DNA of 64,000 nt from Nannobrachium achirus (GCA_963921795.1 OY997653.1:63236714-63300713); one strand, 5' to 3'. Shown: positions 20,888 through 31,651, counted from the first letter of the stretch. Notes: generated by a model from the letters alone, not told the origin. Program-made: numbers and translations.

Positions 20888-21021
20888 ACCAAGGCAGGTA
20901 GAAAACCTCTTTATTTGGACAATGTTTCAATCTAGTTTAGGTCATGACCTGATGAAGATCAACTACTGTATATCAAAACGTTGTCCAAATAAATACGTTT
21001 TCTGCCTATAACGTACCTTGG
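20888..21021. ncRNA. Relic of a Penelope-type hammerhead ribozyme
   Basis: An inverted repeat pairs ACCAAGG, GTAGAAAAC and TTTATTTGGACAATGTTT (20888-20927) with AAAACGTTGTCCAAATAAA, GTTTTCTGCC and CCTTGG (20975-21021). Between the arms lies CTGATGA (20949-20955), the hammerhead core, then a possible GAT/ATC stem II. The expected GAAA reads AAAA and the cleavage-side TTTC is kept. Hammerheads with this ACGTTGTCC stem are known from Penelope-like retroelements. It is probably inactive; stem I is poor. Confidence 0.55.
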
Positions 21022-21410
21022 TGTGTGGGCTTTAGACATTTTGTATAAATATTGAACCAATAAAAAGTATCAATTCCTAAAAAGAGAGACTTTTGGACAT
21101 ACAAGGTTTCCAGCCAACGGCGATGAGATGAAACTGTAAAAAAAAAAAAGAAAAAAGAAGCTCGCGGAAGGAAAGTTGCCAATAACAAGCAGACAGCTCT
21201 ATTAAAATGGATTACTTTACTCTCGCTTCCGTAGGGCGGCCTAGAAAATAATGTATGTGATTTCTGTCAAGGTTTTTGCAACGGATTTGCTTTTTGTATC
21301 ATATTTGTTGTTCCCCAGGAGAGGAGAGGAAGAGAAGGGAGCTTTATTTGGAAAGGGAGGTTTGGCAGATCTGGGGAAGCGTTCTGCTGAGGAGGAGAAT
21401 AATATGGAAT

Positions 21411-21435
21411 CATCATCATCATCATCATCATCATC
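21411..21435. repeat. (ATC)n microsatellite
   Basis: About eight trinucleotide units. Confidence 0.95.
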
Positions 21436-21797
21436 GTGGGAGAAATGCATCGCCATCAACAACATTCTCACTCCCCTGAATGTATATGGTGACTTCCTGA
21501 ATACATACAAAGGAATGTAAGGAAGGAAGGGATATCACGTTACAGGGGTATGCACCATGTCCGGCCATGACACTCACCATGGGTGCCAAAACTTGCACCG
21601 GAAGTTGTGACAGTGAATGGAGCGGAGAACAAACCTGGAAGAAGCACTATTTGTGAACGACTGAGACCTTTGTCATATAATCTGTTCTTGAATACAAAAG
21701 AAAACATATCAAATGTACTTTTACAATCACTTTTTTCGATGTGCACAGTACATAATGAAATAATAATAACAGTAAATAATAATCGTTTCTGTCTCTG

Positions 21798-21853
21798 AAG
21801 TATCGCAAGATTTGGTTCCCAGACAGGAAACGGTGGATAGTCTTGCGATACTT
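21798..21853. repeat. Perfect 13-bp inverted repeat
   Basis: AAGTATCGCAAGA (21798-21810) and its exact complement TCTTGCGATACTT (21841-21853) enclose 30 nt. There is no T-run or neighbouring gene to make it a regulatory element. It may be a small foldback. Confidence 0.75.
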
Positions 21854-22069
21854 GGCACGTTTAGAAATATACTTTTTGCTCTTTAGATACTGCTATAAAA
21901 TGACACAGTGCACACATCGAAAATCACACAGCAAAAAACTAAAAAACAAAACAAAGGTGTGACATGGCTTCTTTTATTTCCCTGAGTTGAGTACGTTATA
22001 AAGGTCTCAATTGTTCAGAAACAGTGTTTATTCATGAGCTGCTCCAAGGCTGCTCCACAGGCTTCTACT

Positions 22070-22316
22070 GACTCCAATGCATTCTACCGAACTTCCGCTA
22101 CCGGTTGGAATTGCGAGATATCGAAAATGACATTGGTGTCCTATTTACCTTGAATGCATATGGTAACTTCCTGAATGCATACAAGGATAGAGGATAAGAC
22201 ACCAACGTCATTTTTGCAATCACAACCATTTCCGACCGACAGATTGGTCAGTTTGTCAAATTGTCACCATGGGTGCCAAAGTGCAGCCGGAAGTTGGGTG
22301 GAATGCATTGGAGTCC
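22070..22316. mobile_element. MITE with long imperfect inverted ends
   Basis: GACTCCAATGCATTCTACC then GAACTTCCG at the left is mirrored by CGGAAGTTGGGTGGAATGCA and TTGGAGTC at the right (arms over 30 bp). A related internal segment (TGGTGACTTCCTGAATACAT, CACCATGGGTGCCAAA) lies at 21485-21610. Non-coding. Confidence 0.72.
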
Positions 22317-22549
22317 ATATAGACCTTATTCACACCGCGGCCATCTTGGATCACATGGGGAGGCAGCCTGCATTACAAACCATTGTAAACAATGGAGCAT
22401 ACAAGGATTCAATTTAATTTTAGTCCTATGAAATGATTTAGTTTTAGTGTGTTTCAGTTTCAAGATTTTAGTAGAGCTTGTGACATTTTTGTACAAGCTG
22501 CTACTTTATAACACAATCTTTTCTTCAGGGGGATCGAGTTCCCCTGCAC

Positions 22550-22630
22550 AAAACAATTTCAGAAGGGGGTCCACGGCCAAACACATATCATTTTGGGGGT
22601 CCTTGGCACGAAAAGGATTGAGAACCACTG
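22550..22630 (-). mobile_element. Fragment of inner hAT-like segment
   Basis: GGGGTCCACGGCCAAACACA, CATTTTGGGGGTCCTTGGCA and GATTGAGAACCACTG are the reverse complement of the CAGTGGTTCTCAAACC segment found inside the twin-hairpin elements. No hairpin accompanies it. Confidence 0.75.
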
Positions 22631-22647
22631 GTTTAGAAGGCCTGGGG

Positions 22648-23167
22648 TTAATAACATAAAGAGTACAGTTACAGTAGTTAATAACAGTTACAGTAGTTAA
22701 TAACATAAAGAGTACAGTTACAGTAGTTAATAACAGTTACAGTAGTTAATAACATAAAGAGTACAGTTACAGTAGTTAATAACAGTTACAGTAGTTAATA
22801 ACATAAAGAGTACAGTTACAGTAGTTAATAACAGTTACAGTAGTTAATAACATAAAGAGTACAGTTACAGTAGTTAATAACAGTTACAGTAGTTAATAAC
22901 ATAAAGAGTACAGTTACAGTAGTTAATAACAGTTACAGTAGTTAATAACATAAAGAGTACAGTTACAGTAGTTAATAACAGTTACAGTAGTTAATAACAT
23001 AAAGAGTACAGTTACAGTAGTTAATAACAGTTACAGTAGTTAATAACATAAAGAGTACAGTTACAGTAGTTAATAACAGTTACAGTAGTTAATAACATAA
23101 AGAGTACAGTTACAGTAGTTAATAACAGTTACAGTAGTTAATAACATAAAGAGTACAGTTACAGTAG
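22648..23167 (+). repeat. 49-bp minisatellite, about 10.6 identical copies
   Basis: ATAACATAAAGAGTACAG recurs exactly every 49 bp from 22651 to 23141. Each unit contains two copies of CAGTTACAGTAGTTAATAAC, so it is a higher-order dimer. No substitution between units is visible, pointing to recent expansion or homogenisation. Confidence 0.98.
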
Positions 23168-23243
23168 CTTACCTGACGAACGGCTGTCATCGGAGGACAG
23201 ATGACTCACCCTGACGGCGAGTCACTAATGCAGATGTATGCGT

Positions 23244-23355
<112 letters not shown>

Positions 23356-23588
23356 GCGCATGCATAGCGGGGCACACACCACCTCGCTAGTGTCAAATGC
23401 GTCATTGCGCGCCCCGAGCCTTCTCGCTTATTTTCTGTGTCACAGTGGGCTGCTGCATGGCACCCGCTGCCAGGCGGTGGTGGGAGGAGCCGGCGATGAG
23501 AGGCCAAACCTGACTTTTTGTCTGGCAGCCAACTTTCTGCCACCGCATTAATACATGGTAAAACAACCATCACGAGAGAGAGAGAGAG

Positions 23589-23935
23589 CAGTGGCATCAG
23601 TTCAGCAAAAACTAGGGTATGGCAAAGATGGGAGTCCTCGAAAGAAATCAGGGTTTGTCAGTTTTTTCCCCTATGGTTCCTATGGTTTCTTGGGCTGGAA
23701 ATGGCATCCTGGAACGGTTGTTCAAACGTGCCACAATTAACAACAATGCTTTGCACCTGTGCAGCTGACCTGCGGAACCTGAAAATATACATTATATACA
23801 TTATATATACACATATATATTTTTGTCACTTATTAAAGTGACAATTATGTTAAATTTTGCATTTGTAGTTATGTGTAGTTATTTTCCCCCTGGACGGCAG
23901 CTGCATACCCCTGCCATACCCAATTGACACCCCAA
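23589..23935 (-). mobile_element. hAT-type element, short sister of 47921-48975
   Basis: It begins CAGTGGCATCAGTTCAGC and ends near GCTGCATACCCCTGCCATAC then CAATTGACACCCC. In reverse complement it follows 47921-48975 closely but lacks the roughly 600-bp insertion at CACAATTAACAAC (23732-23744). It therefore shows the empty site. Confidence 0.8.
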
Positions 23936-23938
23936 AGA

Positions 23939-23940
<2 letters not shown>

Positions 23941-23994
<54 letters not shown>
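23941..23994. repeat. (AG)n microsatellite
   Basis: Pure run directly abutting the hAT-type element. Confidence 0.98.
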
Positions 23995-23998
<4 letters not shown>

Positions 23999-24211
23999 CG
24001 AGAACGGGGGGATACAATTATAGAGTTGACAGCATAATATGCAAAACATTTGTAAGGACAGCAGACATGTGTTGGTCACACTATAATCTGTCAACATAAT
24101 ATTGTCGTATCGTTCCACTTTCATTTTTGACATTGACACCCGCAAAATATGACTAAATGCTAAACCACTTGTCCCTGCTTGTTATCCATTGCATGGACGC
24201 AGGGGCCCGTG

Positions 24212-24470
24212 GCTTGTTTGTGGCTAACATGGTACCATGTTTTTTTCTGAGTAGCTTGTTTGGGGCTAACGCTGTACCGTGTTTATTCCGAGTAGCTTGT
24301 TTGTGGCTAACACGGTACCATATTTATTCTGAGTTGGTTGTTTGTGGCTAACACGGTACCATATTTATTCTGAGTTGGTTGTTTGTGGCTAACACGGTAC
24401 TGTGTTTATTCTGAGTAGCTTGTTTGTGTTCATTCTGAGCAGCTTGTTTGGGGCTAACACGGTTATTCTG
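24212..24470 (+). repeat. About 41-bp tandem repeat, six to seven diverged copies
   Basis: Units begin GCTTGTTTGTGGCTAACA and end TTATTCTGAGTA or TTG; most contain GGTACC. Copies differ by several substitutions and later units are shortened. Confidence 0.92.
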
Positions 24471-24530
24471 GAGTTTGGGTTTGAGAGAACATTTTGTGCA
24501 GGTTTGACACAAGCTGGGGTTCACCTCACC

Positions 24531-24590
24531 GCTGTGTATAGGAGTGGCATCGTGTGACAGGCTGTGTATAGGAGTGGCATCGTGTGACAG
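24531..24590 (+). repeat. Perfect 30-bp tandem duplication
   Basis: The unit starting GCTGTGTATAGGAGTGGCAT occurs twice, exactly (24531-24560, 24561-24590). Confidence 0.97.
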
Positions 24591-24770
24591 GCAGACATCA
24601 ACAAACAAGTGCCAGCCAGGGACAGCTAGGAGGCCCCAGGGATTCAAGGGAGAGATGGCAAAAAAAGCCAGCAAGAGGCAGAAAGAAGCGTCAGAAAGTA
24701 GCAACCGTGCGACAGCGTCAAGTCAGCATGGAGCAGCAGGGATGTCAGATGAGGTGGGTGTTCTCGTCCC

Positions 24771-25311
24771 CAGGGGCGTCGCACCAAATTCTGGGCCCTG
24801 GGTACAAGGATTCACTTTGGGGCCCCTGTGCTTTAACTATTGAAAAATAGCAGATATACAAGCTCACAGCGCGGCACCGAGTGCCGCGCTGCAAGCTTGT
24901 AGATCTGCTATTTTTGAAAAAAACATGAAAATCTTTGAATATTTCAAATCCTTCTGTTTCTATGTCAGTGGAGCTCAAACCTTTTCATGTGAAGGACCTC
25001 CAAAATGGTATGTATTTGGCCACGGACCCCCATCTCAAAATATTGAGTTCCAGGGACCACCCAGAAGCAAAATTTGAGTTACAAATGTTCGCTTAAAAAA
25101 TACATGTATTCAAAGATTTGCACACATTTTCACGACTTAGCAGATCAGCTTGTAGCAGATCTACAAGCTCACAGCGCGGCACTCGGTGCCGCGCTGTGAG
25201 CTTGTATATCTGCTATTTTTCAATAGCTAAAGTATAAACTAATGAAGGCCCCTCCACCACCTTGGGCCCTGGTAACTCAGTCCCACTTTCCTACCCCTTG
25301 TGACGCCCCTG
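24771..25311 (+). mobile_element. hAT composite with 7/8 target duplication
   Basis: The ends are CAGGGGCGTCGCACC and TGTGACGCCCCTG, flanked by CTCGTCCC (24763-24770) and TTCGTCCC (25312-25319). Palindromes lie at 24843-24915 (core CACCGAGTG) and 25155-25220 (core CACTCGGTG); the left flank of the second has a small duplicated CAGATCAGCTTGTAG piece. Short form. Confidence 0.93.
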
Positions 25312-25427
25312 TTCGTCCCCTCACCCTGATAGCAGCCAGGTTTCCATTCCATGTCACCACCCTGCCCCCCCCCCCACGTCCCCAATTAGGCCTGTCTCCT
25401 CCACGTGTTCCTCTTGGCTCCTACACT

Positions 25428-26324
25428 CAGGGGCGTCACAAGGGGTAGGAAAGTGGGACTGAGTTACCAGGGCCCAAGGTGGTGGAGGGGCCTTAATTAT
25501 TCTATACTTTAGCTATTGAAAAATAGCAGATATACAAGCTTTTTTTTGATTGATTGAAGAATTTATTAGAAGTTTGCAATAGAAAAAAGTACAGTTTCAT
25601 GACAGTACAAATCACTGGTACAAGGTCAACTAAAAGGAGATCCTAGAAAGCCGAGGCTTATTTCCACAGGAACCACACTTTAAGTATCTCATATAACATT
25701 GAAAGACAGACGGATAGAACATAGTACTTTATCTAGGATAATATCAGTTTCAAAAGCATAACATCAAATACAAAAGGCAGAATACAAAGAAAAGGGGGGG
25801 GGGGGGAGCATGGGGGCTTAGTCTATTTACAAGTCACGGGTAGCTGCTGTCTGAAGGTGACTTCAGACAGGTTTTTGAAGCTCACAGCGCAACACCGAGT
25901 GCCGCGCTGCGAGCTTGTAGATCTGCTATTTTTGAAAAGTCGTGAAAATATGTGCAAATCTTTGAATATATGTATTTTTTAAGCGAACATTTGTAACTCA
26001 AATTTAGCTTCTGGGTGGTCCCTGGAACTAAATATTTTGAGATGCGCGTCCGTGGCCAAATACATATCATTTTGGGGGTCCTTCACATGAAAAGGTTTGA
26101 GCTCCACTGACATCGTAACATAGATTTTTCAAAAAACCTTAGAAGGATTTGAAATATTCAAAGATTTTCATGATTTTTCAAAAATATCAGATCTACAAGC
26201 TCACAGCGCGGCACTCGGTGCCGCGCTGTGAGCTTGTATATCTGCTATTTTTCAATAGTTAAAGCACAGGGGCCCCGCAGTGAATCCTTGTACCCGGGGC
26301 CCAGAATTTGGTGCGACACCCCTG
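25428..26324 (-). mobile_element. hAT composite, minus orientation, 7/8 target duplication
   Basis: The ends CAGGGGCGTCACAAGG and GGTGCGACACCCCTG are flanked by CCTACACT (25420-25427) and CCTACACC (26325-26332). Its first palindrome is split by a retroposed sequence (25541-25877), leaving arms at 25519-25540 and 25883-25932. The second is at 26180-26252. It is the inverted neighbour of the copy at 24771-25311. Confidence 0.93.
25541..25877 (-). mobile_element. 5'-truncated retroposed 3' end inside hairpin
   Basis: On the minus strand it ends AATAAATTCTTCAATCAATC followed by a short A-run, a polyadenylated 3' end. It is flanked by AAGCT at 25536-25540 and 25878-25882. The 337-bp body has no coding frame. 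It is either a LINE 3'UTR or a processed mRNA tail. It landed in the palindrome's left arm. Confidence 0.75.
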
Positions 26325-26674
26325 CCTACACCCCACACCCCCGCCAACCCGCTCGGTTTTGGACAGTTTTCTTCCAACGCATTCTCACTCCCCAAGACAG
26401 CAGACGGGTGACTCCCCAGATGTCAAACATTTGACTGGAAGGTGGCTCATGTTGACTAGGGGAGATATGAGTTGCGATTCTGCTCCTATCGTGACAAAAC
26501 TCGGAGATGAAAGGAATGCGATTGGCTGACTGGAGTTGTGAATGGGAGCAACGTTTTGTGAATGAAGTGATGGGAGAATTACGTTGCATCAGGGGGCGGA
26601 CCGCCACAGTGTCAGATGGATTATCTTTCCTTTGTGGCAACAGAAAGAACAGGGAATTATAGGTCTTAAATACC

Positions 26675-26824
26675 TAATTAACGCCGTTATTTTTTGGGAA
26701 ATGTAACTGGTAACGATCCTACTACTGTATATTGCAAAAGTAACTCGTTAAGTTACTCCATTACCACCAAAACTAACGGCGCTACGTAACGCCATTAGTT
26801 ACAACGCCGTTACACCCAACACTG
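26675..26824. mobile_element. Right end of CAGTGTTGGG-type hAT
   Basis: The sequence ends CGCCGTTACACCCAACACTG, the complement of the common fish hAT terminus. Upstream TAACGGCGCTACGTAACGCC and related motifs are typical of that family. No matching left end or duplication was found. Confidence 0.65.
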
Positions 26825-28368
26825 ACCACACCTGCGGGTCTATTTGAGTAATGTTCACTCCATAGACAAAAAAGAAATAGCACAAAACTATGGCACCCCA
26901 TTTATATAAGTAATATATTTTAACGTGGCGACTTTTGTACTTTTACAATTTGTGACCCAGCATAGCAGAGGGGCAGTCATTTCGGAAAGCACAGCTTTAG
27001 ACCAGCCCTGAACTTACTTTTTTTCTAAAATGTGATAAAGCCACAAAAGCATTTCATAAATATCAGGCTACATTTCACTTAAACGCCAGAGCTTAACTCT
27101 GCATGTAAATAAGACTTTTTTAAATTAATGTGAAGAGAAACCTCACATTTTGCAGGTTACATTTAATCTAAAAGGCTGAATTTCTCAGATCTAGTATTTC
27201 TGCATGGCATAACTCTATAAGCTATATCTACAAAACTGTTGGGTCAATCTTCACAACCAATATATCATTTTGTAGCTATGATTCCCAGCTTTCAAATGAA
27301 AAAAATGACTAGCCCTCAGCTGTGTTCGGACACATTTATTTATTCATTTTTTTATATAGGCCTATATATATATATATATATATATTGTTCAGCCTTTCCC
27401 CACAGCGCTCAAACAGCTTCACAGAGCATATTTCCATACAGAACATGGACCAGGGACCAGGGAGCTCCCAGTCATAATCTCCCTCCTATCACTAAATTGA
27501 TCTTCTCAGCGTTACAGTCCATGACTCTCTCTCTCATATTATTCTGTTAGCCGCGTTGAAATCTTCCATCTTAATCAATTTCCCATCACGTTAAGTGTAT
27601 TCATCATAATGACTTATTATCACATTTTTGGATATGGATCAATCATTACATCCAATCATTACGTAGAACTCCCTCCCCCTCTAATGCAATTTAATCTCAA
27701 TCGATATGGTTATGAATTACCGCTCTTTCACTGCAGATTGTATTTATCAGGTTCTGTGACATTTTGTCACTTGTGTTGGAGGGTAGCAAAGTACATTTAC
27801 TTGAGTATTTGTATTTTTGGTTGTAGCTTATACTTATGACTTTCACTCAACTACATTTTACTAGTCAAGTTAAACATTGTACTTTTGAAGCTCTAGAAAC
27901 TCACAAAGCATTGTAGGCTTGTAGATCTGCCATTTTCACTGTTTTTGATATTATTTATTTTTTATGTTTATGGAAAACCTTTGGGGAAATGTGAAAATGT
28001 GAAAAGAAAACATGCTTTGTAAATTGTGCTTTTGAATACTTCTTTATGAAACTATATTTTGTTTATTTGAGAGGGACTACTGTATACATACATTTACGTT
28101 TTGAGATGGGGGTCTGTGGTTAAATAAATACATATCACATGAAAAGGAGCACCCCTGATATTGCAACCTAGGTCTGGTCATGTTTCAGGAACAGCTCTTG
28201 GTTTAATGAGAACAAACATTATCTTAGTTCTATAACTCTACATGTTTAACGGCACCAGTTCTTCTTCTTTTTTTGTAAAAGTGGGGATTTGTCACAACAG
28301 GCAAAATGTGCTGCCTATTTCCTTCTATTTTTAAAAATAACTTTCCTCTTTGCATTGTTCCCCCGCTT
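26825..28368. other. Gene-free stretch with small repeat fragments
   Basis: It holds an AT microsatellite (about 27363-27386), an ACTTTTACTCAAGTA-type fragment (27780-27890), a decayed palindrome (27887-27937) and a minus-strand fragment of the hAT-like middle (about 28095-28165, TTTTGAGATGGGGGTCTGTG). Nothing else is recognised. Confidence 0.55.
27887..27937. repeat. Decayed palindrome
   Basis: GGCTTGTAGATCTGCCATTT preserves the right arm. The left arm (GAAGCTCTAGAAACTCACAA) is degenerate. Confidence 0.55.
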
Positions 28369-28642
28369 TAACATTCCTGCATGGTTTCAGTTTAAAAGTG
28401 AGCACTTCTTCAGTAGCAGCAGTTTAGCAGACAGTTCTAACATTCCTGCATGGTTTTAGTTTAACAGTGAGCACTTCTTCAGTAGCAGCAGTTTAGCAGA
28501 CAGTTCTAACATTCCTGCATGGTTTCAGTTTAACAGTGAGCACTTCTTCTGTAGCAGCAGTTTAGCAGACAGTTCTAACATTCCTGCATGGTTTCAGTTT
28601 AACAGTGAGCACTTCTTCTGTAGCAGCAGTTTAGCAGACAGC
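28369..28642 (+). repeat. 69-bp tandem repeat, four copies
   Basis: Units start TAACATTCCTGCATGGTTTC at about 28369, 28438, 28507 and 28576 and end CAGTTTAGCAGACAGTTC. Copies 1-2 have TTCAGTAGC, copies 3-4 TTCTGTAGC, so the array grew by duplicating neighbouring pairs. Confidence 0.95.
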
Positions 28643-28745
28643 TTCTGTTATTGAGGAAACTGCTGAGCTGGGAATGTTCTTAAGGCAAACACCTTCTCTC
28701 CCACAGCCACAGTAACAGAGAGTTACTGAGCAGTTATATCAAATA

Positions 28746-29202
28746 TTAAGACATTCAGAACGGGTATATGGATTATTGCAAATAGCAGATCTACAAGCTC
28801 ACGCTGCAAGCTTGTAGATCTGCTATTTTTGAAAAATCGTAAACATTTGAATTTTGTCTTCTAAATCCTTCTAAGGTTTTTTTTTAAAAACACATGTTTC
28901 TACGTCAGTGGTTCTCAAACTCTTTCATGTCAAGGACCCCCTAGAATTGTACGTATTTGGCCACCGACCCCCGTCTCAAAATATTTTGTTCCAGGGACCC
29001 CCCAGAAGCAAATATTTGAGTTACAAATGTTCGCTTTTAAAAATATATATATTCAAAGACTTGCAAAAAATAAATCACGATTTTTCAAAAATAGCAGATC
29101 TACAAGCTCGCAGCGCGGCACTCGGTGCCGCGCTGTGAGCTTGTATATCTGCTATTTTTCAATAGTTAAAGCATTCAATAATTCTAGGTCTAAATTGATT
29201 AA
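28746..29202 (+). mobile_element. Twin-hairpin TTAA MITE, short form
   Basis: TTAA at 28746-28749 and 29199-29202, ends GACATTCAGAACGGG and TCTAGGTCTAAATTGATTAA. The first palindrome (28781-28828) has lost its core; the second (29086-29159) is complete. It lacks the CAGCAATCTGG spacer. Confidence 0.85.
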
Positions 29203-29351
29203 TTCAGATGACATTACAGTAGAGTTGGATGTATAAAGCAGTTCGTCACACACGGCTCTGTGTGCTCAAAGAGGCCTCGGCGCGCAGACTCTGAGCCGTA
29301 CAAGCAGTTGTGTCAAAGTACAGCAGAATCTCCTGGTCAAATACTGTATTA

Positions 29352-29657
29352 GGTGTCCTCCACACTAGACCCGGTCACCGCCTCCTAGCAATTCATTTTC
29401 AATGAGAGGCGGGCGGCTTTTTCGGCCGCGCAGCGAAGTTTTGGGCCGGCGAGGAGAGCGGGCGCGGTCCCGTGAAATCCACCGTGAGCGTGCTCGTTTG
29501 TGCATGCGTACGCGGGCGGTGAGAGATGGATTGTGTTCATCTTTGTGAAATACCGCGCGGCGTTCACTCACTGAGCGAGTGTGTTTGTGTCTCACCGCGG
29601 TGCAGCCACCGCTGATCCTAGCGGCAGCCGCAACCGTGCCATAGTGTGGAGGGCACC
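29352..29657. mobile_element. PIF/Harbinger-type MITE, GC-rich
   Basis: GGTGTCCTCCACACTA and TAGTGTGGAGGGCACC form the inverted ends, flanked by TTA on both sides (29349-29351, 29658-29660). A 3-bp TWA duplication and GG ends fit PIF/Harbinger. The 306-bp interior is rich in CpG and GCGCGG-like motifs and non-coding. Confidence 0.78.
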
Positions 29658-29660
29658 TTA

Positions 29661-30198
29661 CTCAACCACATGTGAAAAGTCGCTCCGTCAGAGTACTTGC
29701 TTTTTACGGTATCTGGACCTTCTGGAGGCCCTGTTCAGAGTACTTGCTTTTACTGTATCTGGAGGCCCTGTTCAGACATTCATTTCTCACTGACACTGTT
29801 CCAAAGTATCAACTTGAAGAAAGAAAGCACACGCTGAAAAACCTTGTTAATCACATTGTGACGGCTCCCTTATAAGGTTCTGTGGGTGGGCCATTACTGC
29901 CTAACCAGTTTTCCATTGGCTGTGCTGGTTTGGTGGGTGGCGCCTTAGCCTCGCGTAGCCAGGCTTACTCATCTGCGAAGAGAAAAGCCTGGTCAAGATA
30001 TGAGGCAGAGACCGTTCTGGGAGGTGGGGCTGAATATTCGCGGAAGTTGTCGTCTTTTCACAGTGGGATGTTCCTGCAAATGTATTCCCCGGCGATCCCC
30101 GCTGGAAAAAGAACGTGTCTACGTCTCCTGCTCCGTCGGTTGCACTCACAATAAACAATATATAAACTAAAACATTGATTCAGGTGATGTTACACCTA
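29661..30198. other. Unassigned stretch
   Basis: It contains a short duplication (TTCAGAGTACTTGCTTTTACTG-like pieces near 29690 and 29730) and a GCCTCGCGTAGCCAGGCTTA motif resembling the end of the element at 61224. No gene is recognised. Confidence 0.4.
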
Positions 30199-30726
30199 TT
30201 AACCCTCTAAGGCCCGCATTAAGAAATACTTGAAATACAAAATTGAAAAAAATCAGATGGTGTTGTAGGAGTCCTATTCAGAGGAAAATGTAATGTTTTT
30301 TTCAAAAAAATGTTTTTGTAAGATTTTATAGCCATAAATCAAAAATCATAAATCATGCTCTAATTTACATATGGGGGATATTTTTCACAATAATAAAATA
30401 TGTACATGTTCTAGACATTCTAATGATCACCAAAAAAAATAGTACAGGCATTTTACTTATGTTTTTGTGAGGTATAGCTTCCATGAAAAACTGAGATGTT
30501 GTTCGTCAAAACTCTGGAATTTCAGCGGGTGTGGCGGGTGTGAATGTCAGCCCCTGTGGGGGGTATTTATATGCAAATATTGTGGCCAATGGCATTGTAA
30601 TACTAAACAATAGAATCCAATGGTGGTGTTTAGGTGGTAGGGGGAGCTAAAATAAAATGATTTAAACCTTTTTTTGGATAAAATACAAACGTTGTAATAT
30701 TACAACCGTGGGCCTTAGAGGGTTAA
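30199..30726. mobile_element. TTAA MITE with CCCTCTAAGGCCC ends, uninterrupted copy
   Basis: TTAACCCTCTAAGGCCC at 30199 and GGGCCTTAGAGGGTTAA ending at 30726 are exact inverted ends with TTAA flanks. A second, reversed copy lies at 56821-57799 and a third fragment at about 58222-58400. The body is AT-rich with a short GC segment near 30530-30570, and is non-coding. Confidence 0.92.
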
Positions 30727-31109
30727 GAGCGAGTTAAGAGCTACAATCTATTTTAGTTTTTTCGCTGGGGAATGTAAACAGACCCGCACCGCATGACGTG
30801 ACTTCCGTTAAACACAGACTTCCGCTAGAAATCTTGGAACCAAGCGGAAGTCATATCTTGGCCAGGGTGGTGGCGCCTGGGACAATCAGGAGAAGGGGAG
30901 ACGCCTGGCCAGTGCCTCCCAAAACACGTCCTCTTCAGGCCACACAGCTCTTCCTCATGACTGCTGCACCCGATACATATGTTATCATCCCTTGGGATGG
31001 GTCTGTTATCACTGTTGTCATGCCTTAGCCAAGGCTCAGTAGTCTGACTCCCAGGAGCTGGTAGACCCCATATCAGCCTTGTCTTGTCATTGCAATGCGC
31101 TGCGCCAAC
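30727..31109. other. Unassigned stretch
   Basis: A 76-residue open frame (30798-31028) has no recognised relatives. A 10-bp inverted repeat (GACTTCCGCT 30817-30826, AGCGGAAGTC 30843-30852) lies at its start. Confidence 0.4.
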
Positions 31110-31651
31110 CAGGGGCGGCCTTAAGAATTGGGAGGCCCGTTCAAGATCTAATTTGGAGGCCCCCCCCCCCCCCCCCCCCCCAACCCGAAAAAAAAGTTTT
31201 TTTTTCTTTTCTTTTTTTTCTTTTTTTTAATATACTGTATATTCCAGAGATCGCGCTAGTATTTTAAACTGCTGGTCAATGTGACCTGCCACAATTAAAA
31301 TCTACCAGACATCTAATAAAAAGACCTTTCATAGATATCGGAATCGTATGCATTAATGACAACCAGGTCCGTATAAAAGCAACCTAACACAACCATAAGC
31401 ATTATGTTTTGGACTGAACTGTTTGAACATAATGCATAGGCTATCCACAAATGTAGGGCCAACTTGCACAAATACTGTACATTAATTACTGTACCCACAT
31501 ACTTAATTACCATTTGCGCATTGGCGTGACATGTTAAGGTATTAAATTAGGATACTCACACATTATATTGTGGATACAAGCAGTGGATGCTGTCCCAGCG
31601 TCTGGTTTAATAGGACAGGACAGCCTTTTAGGGAAGTTGACATAATTGCTC

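Noticed and set aside
22648-23167. Regular 49-bp periodicity resembling a CRISPR array
   Set aside because: There are no unique spacers: the whole unit is identical, and the context is a vertebrate genome. It is a minisatellite.
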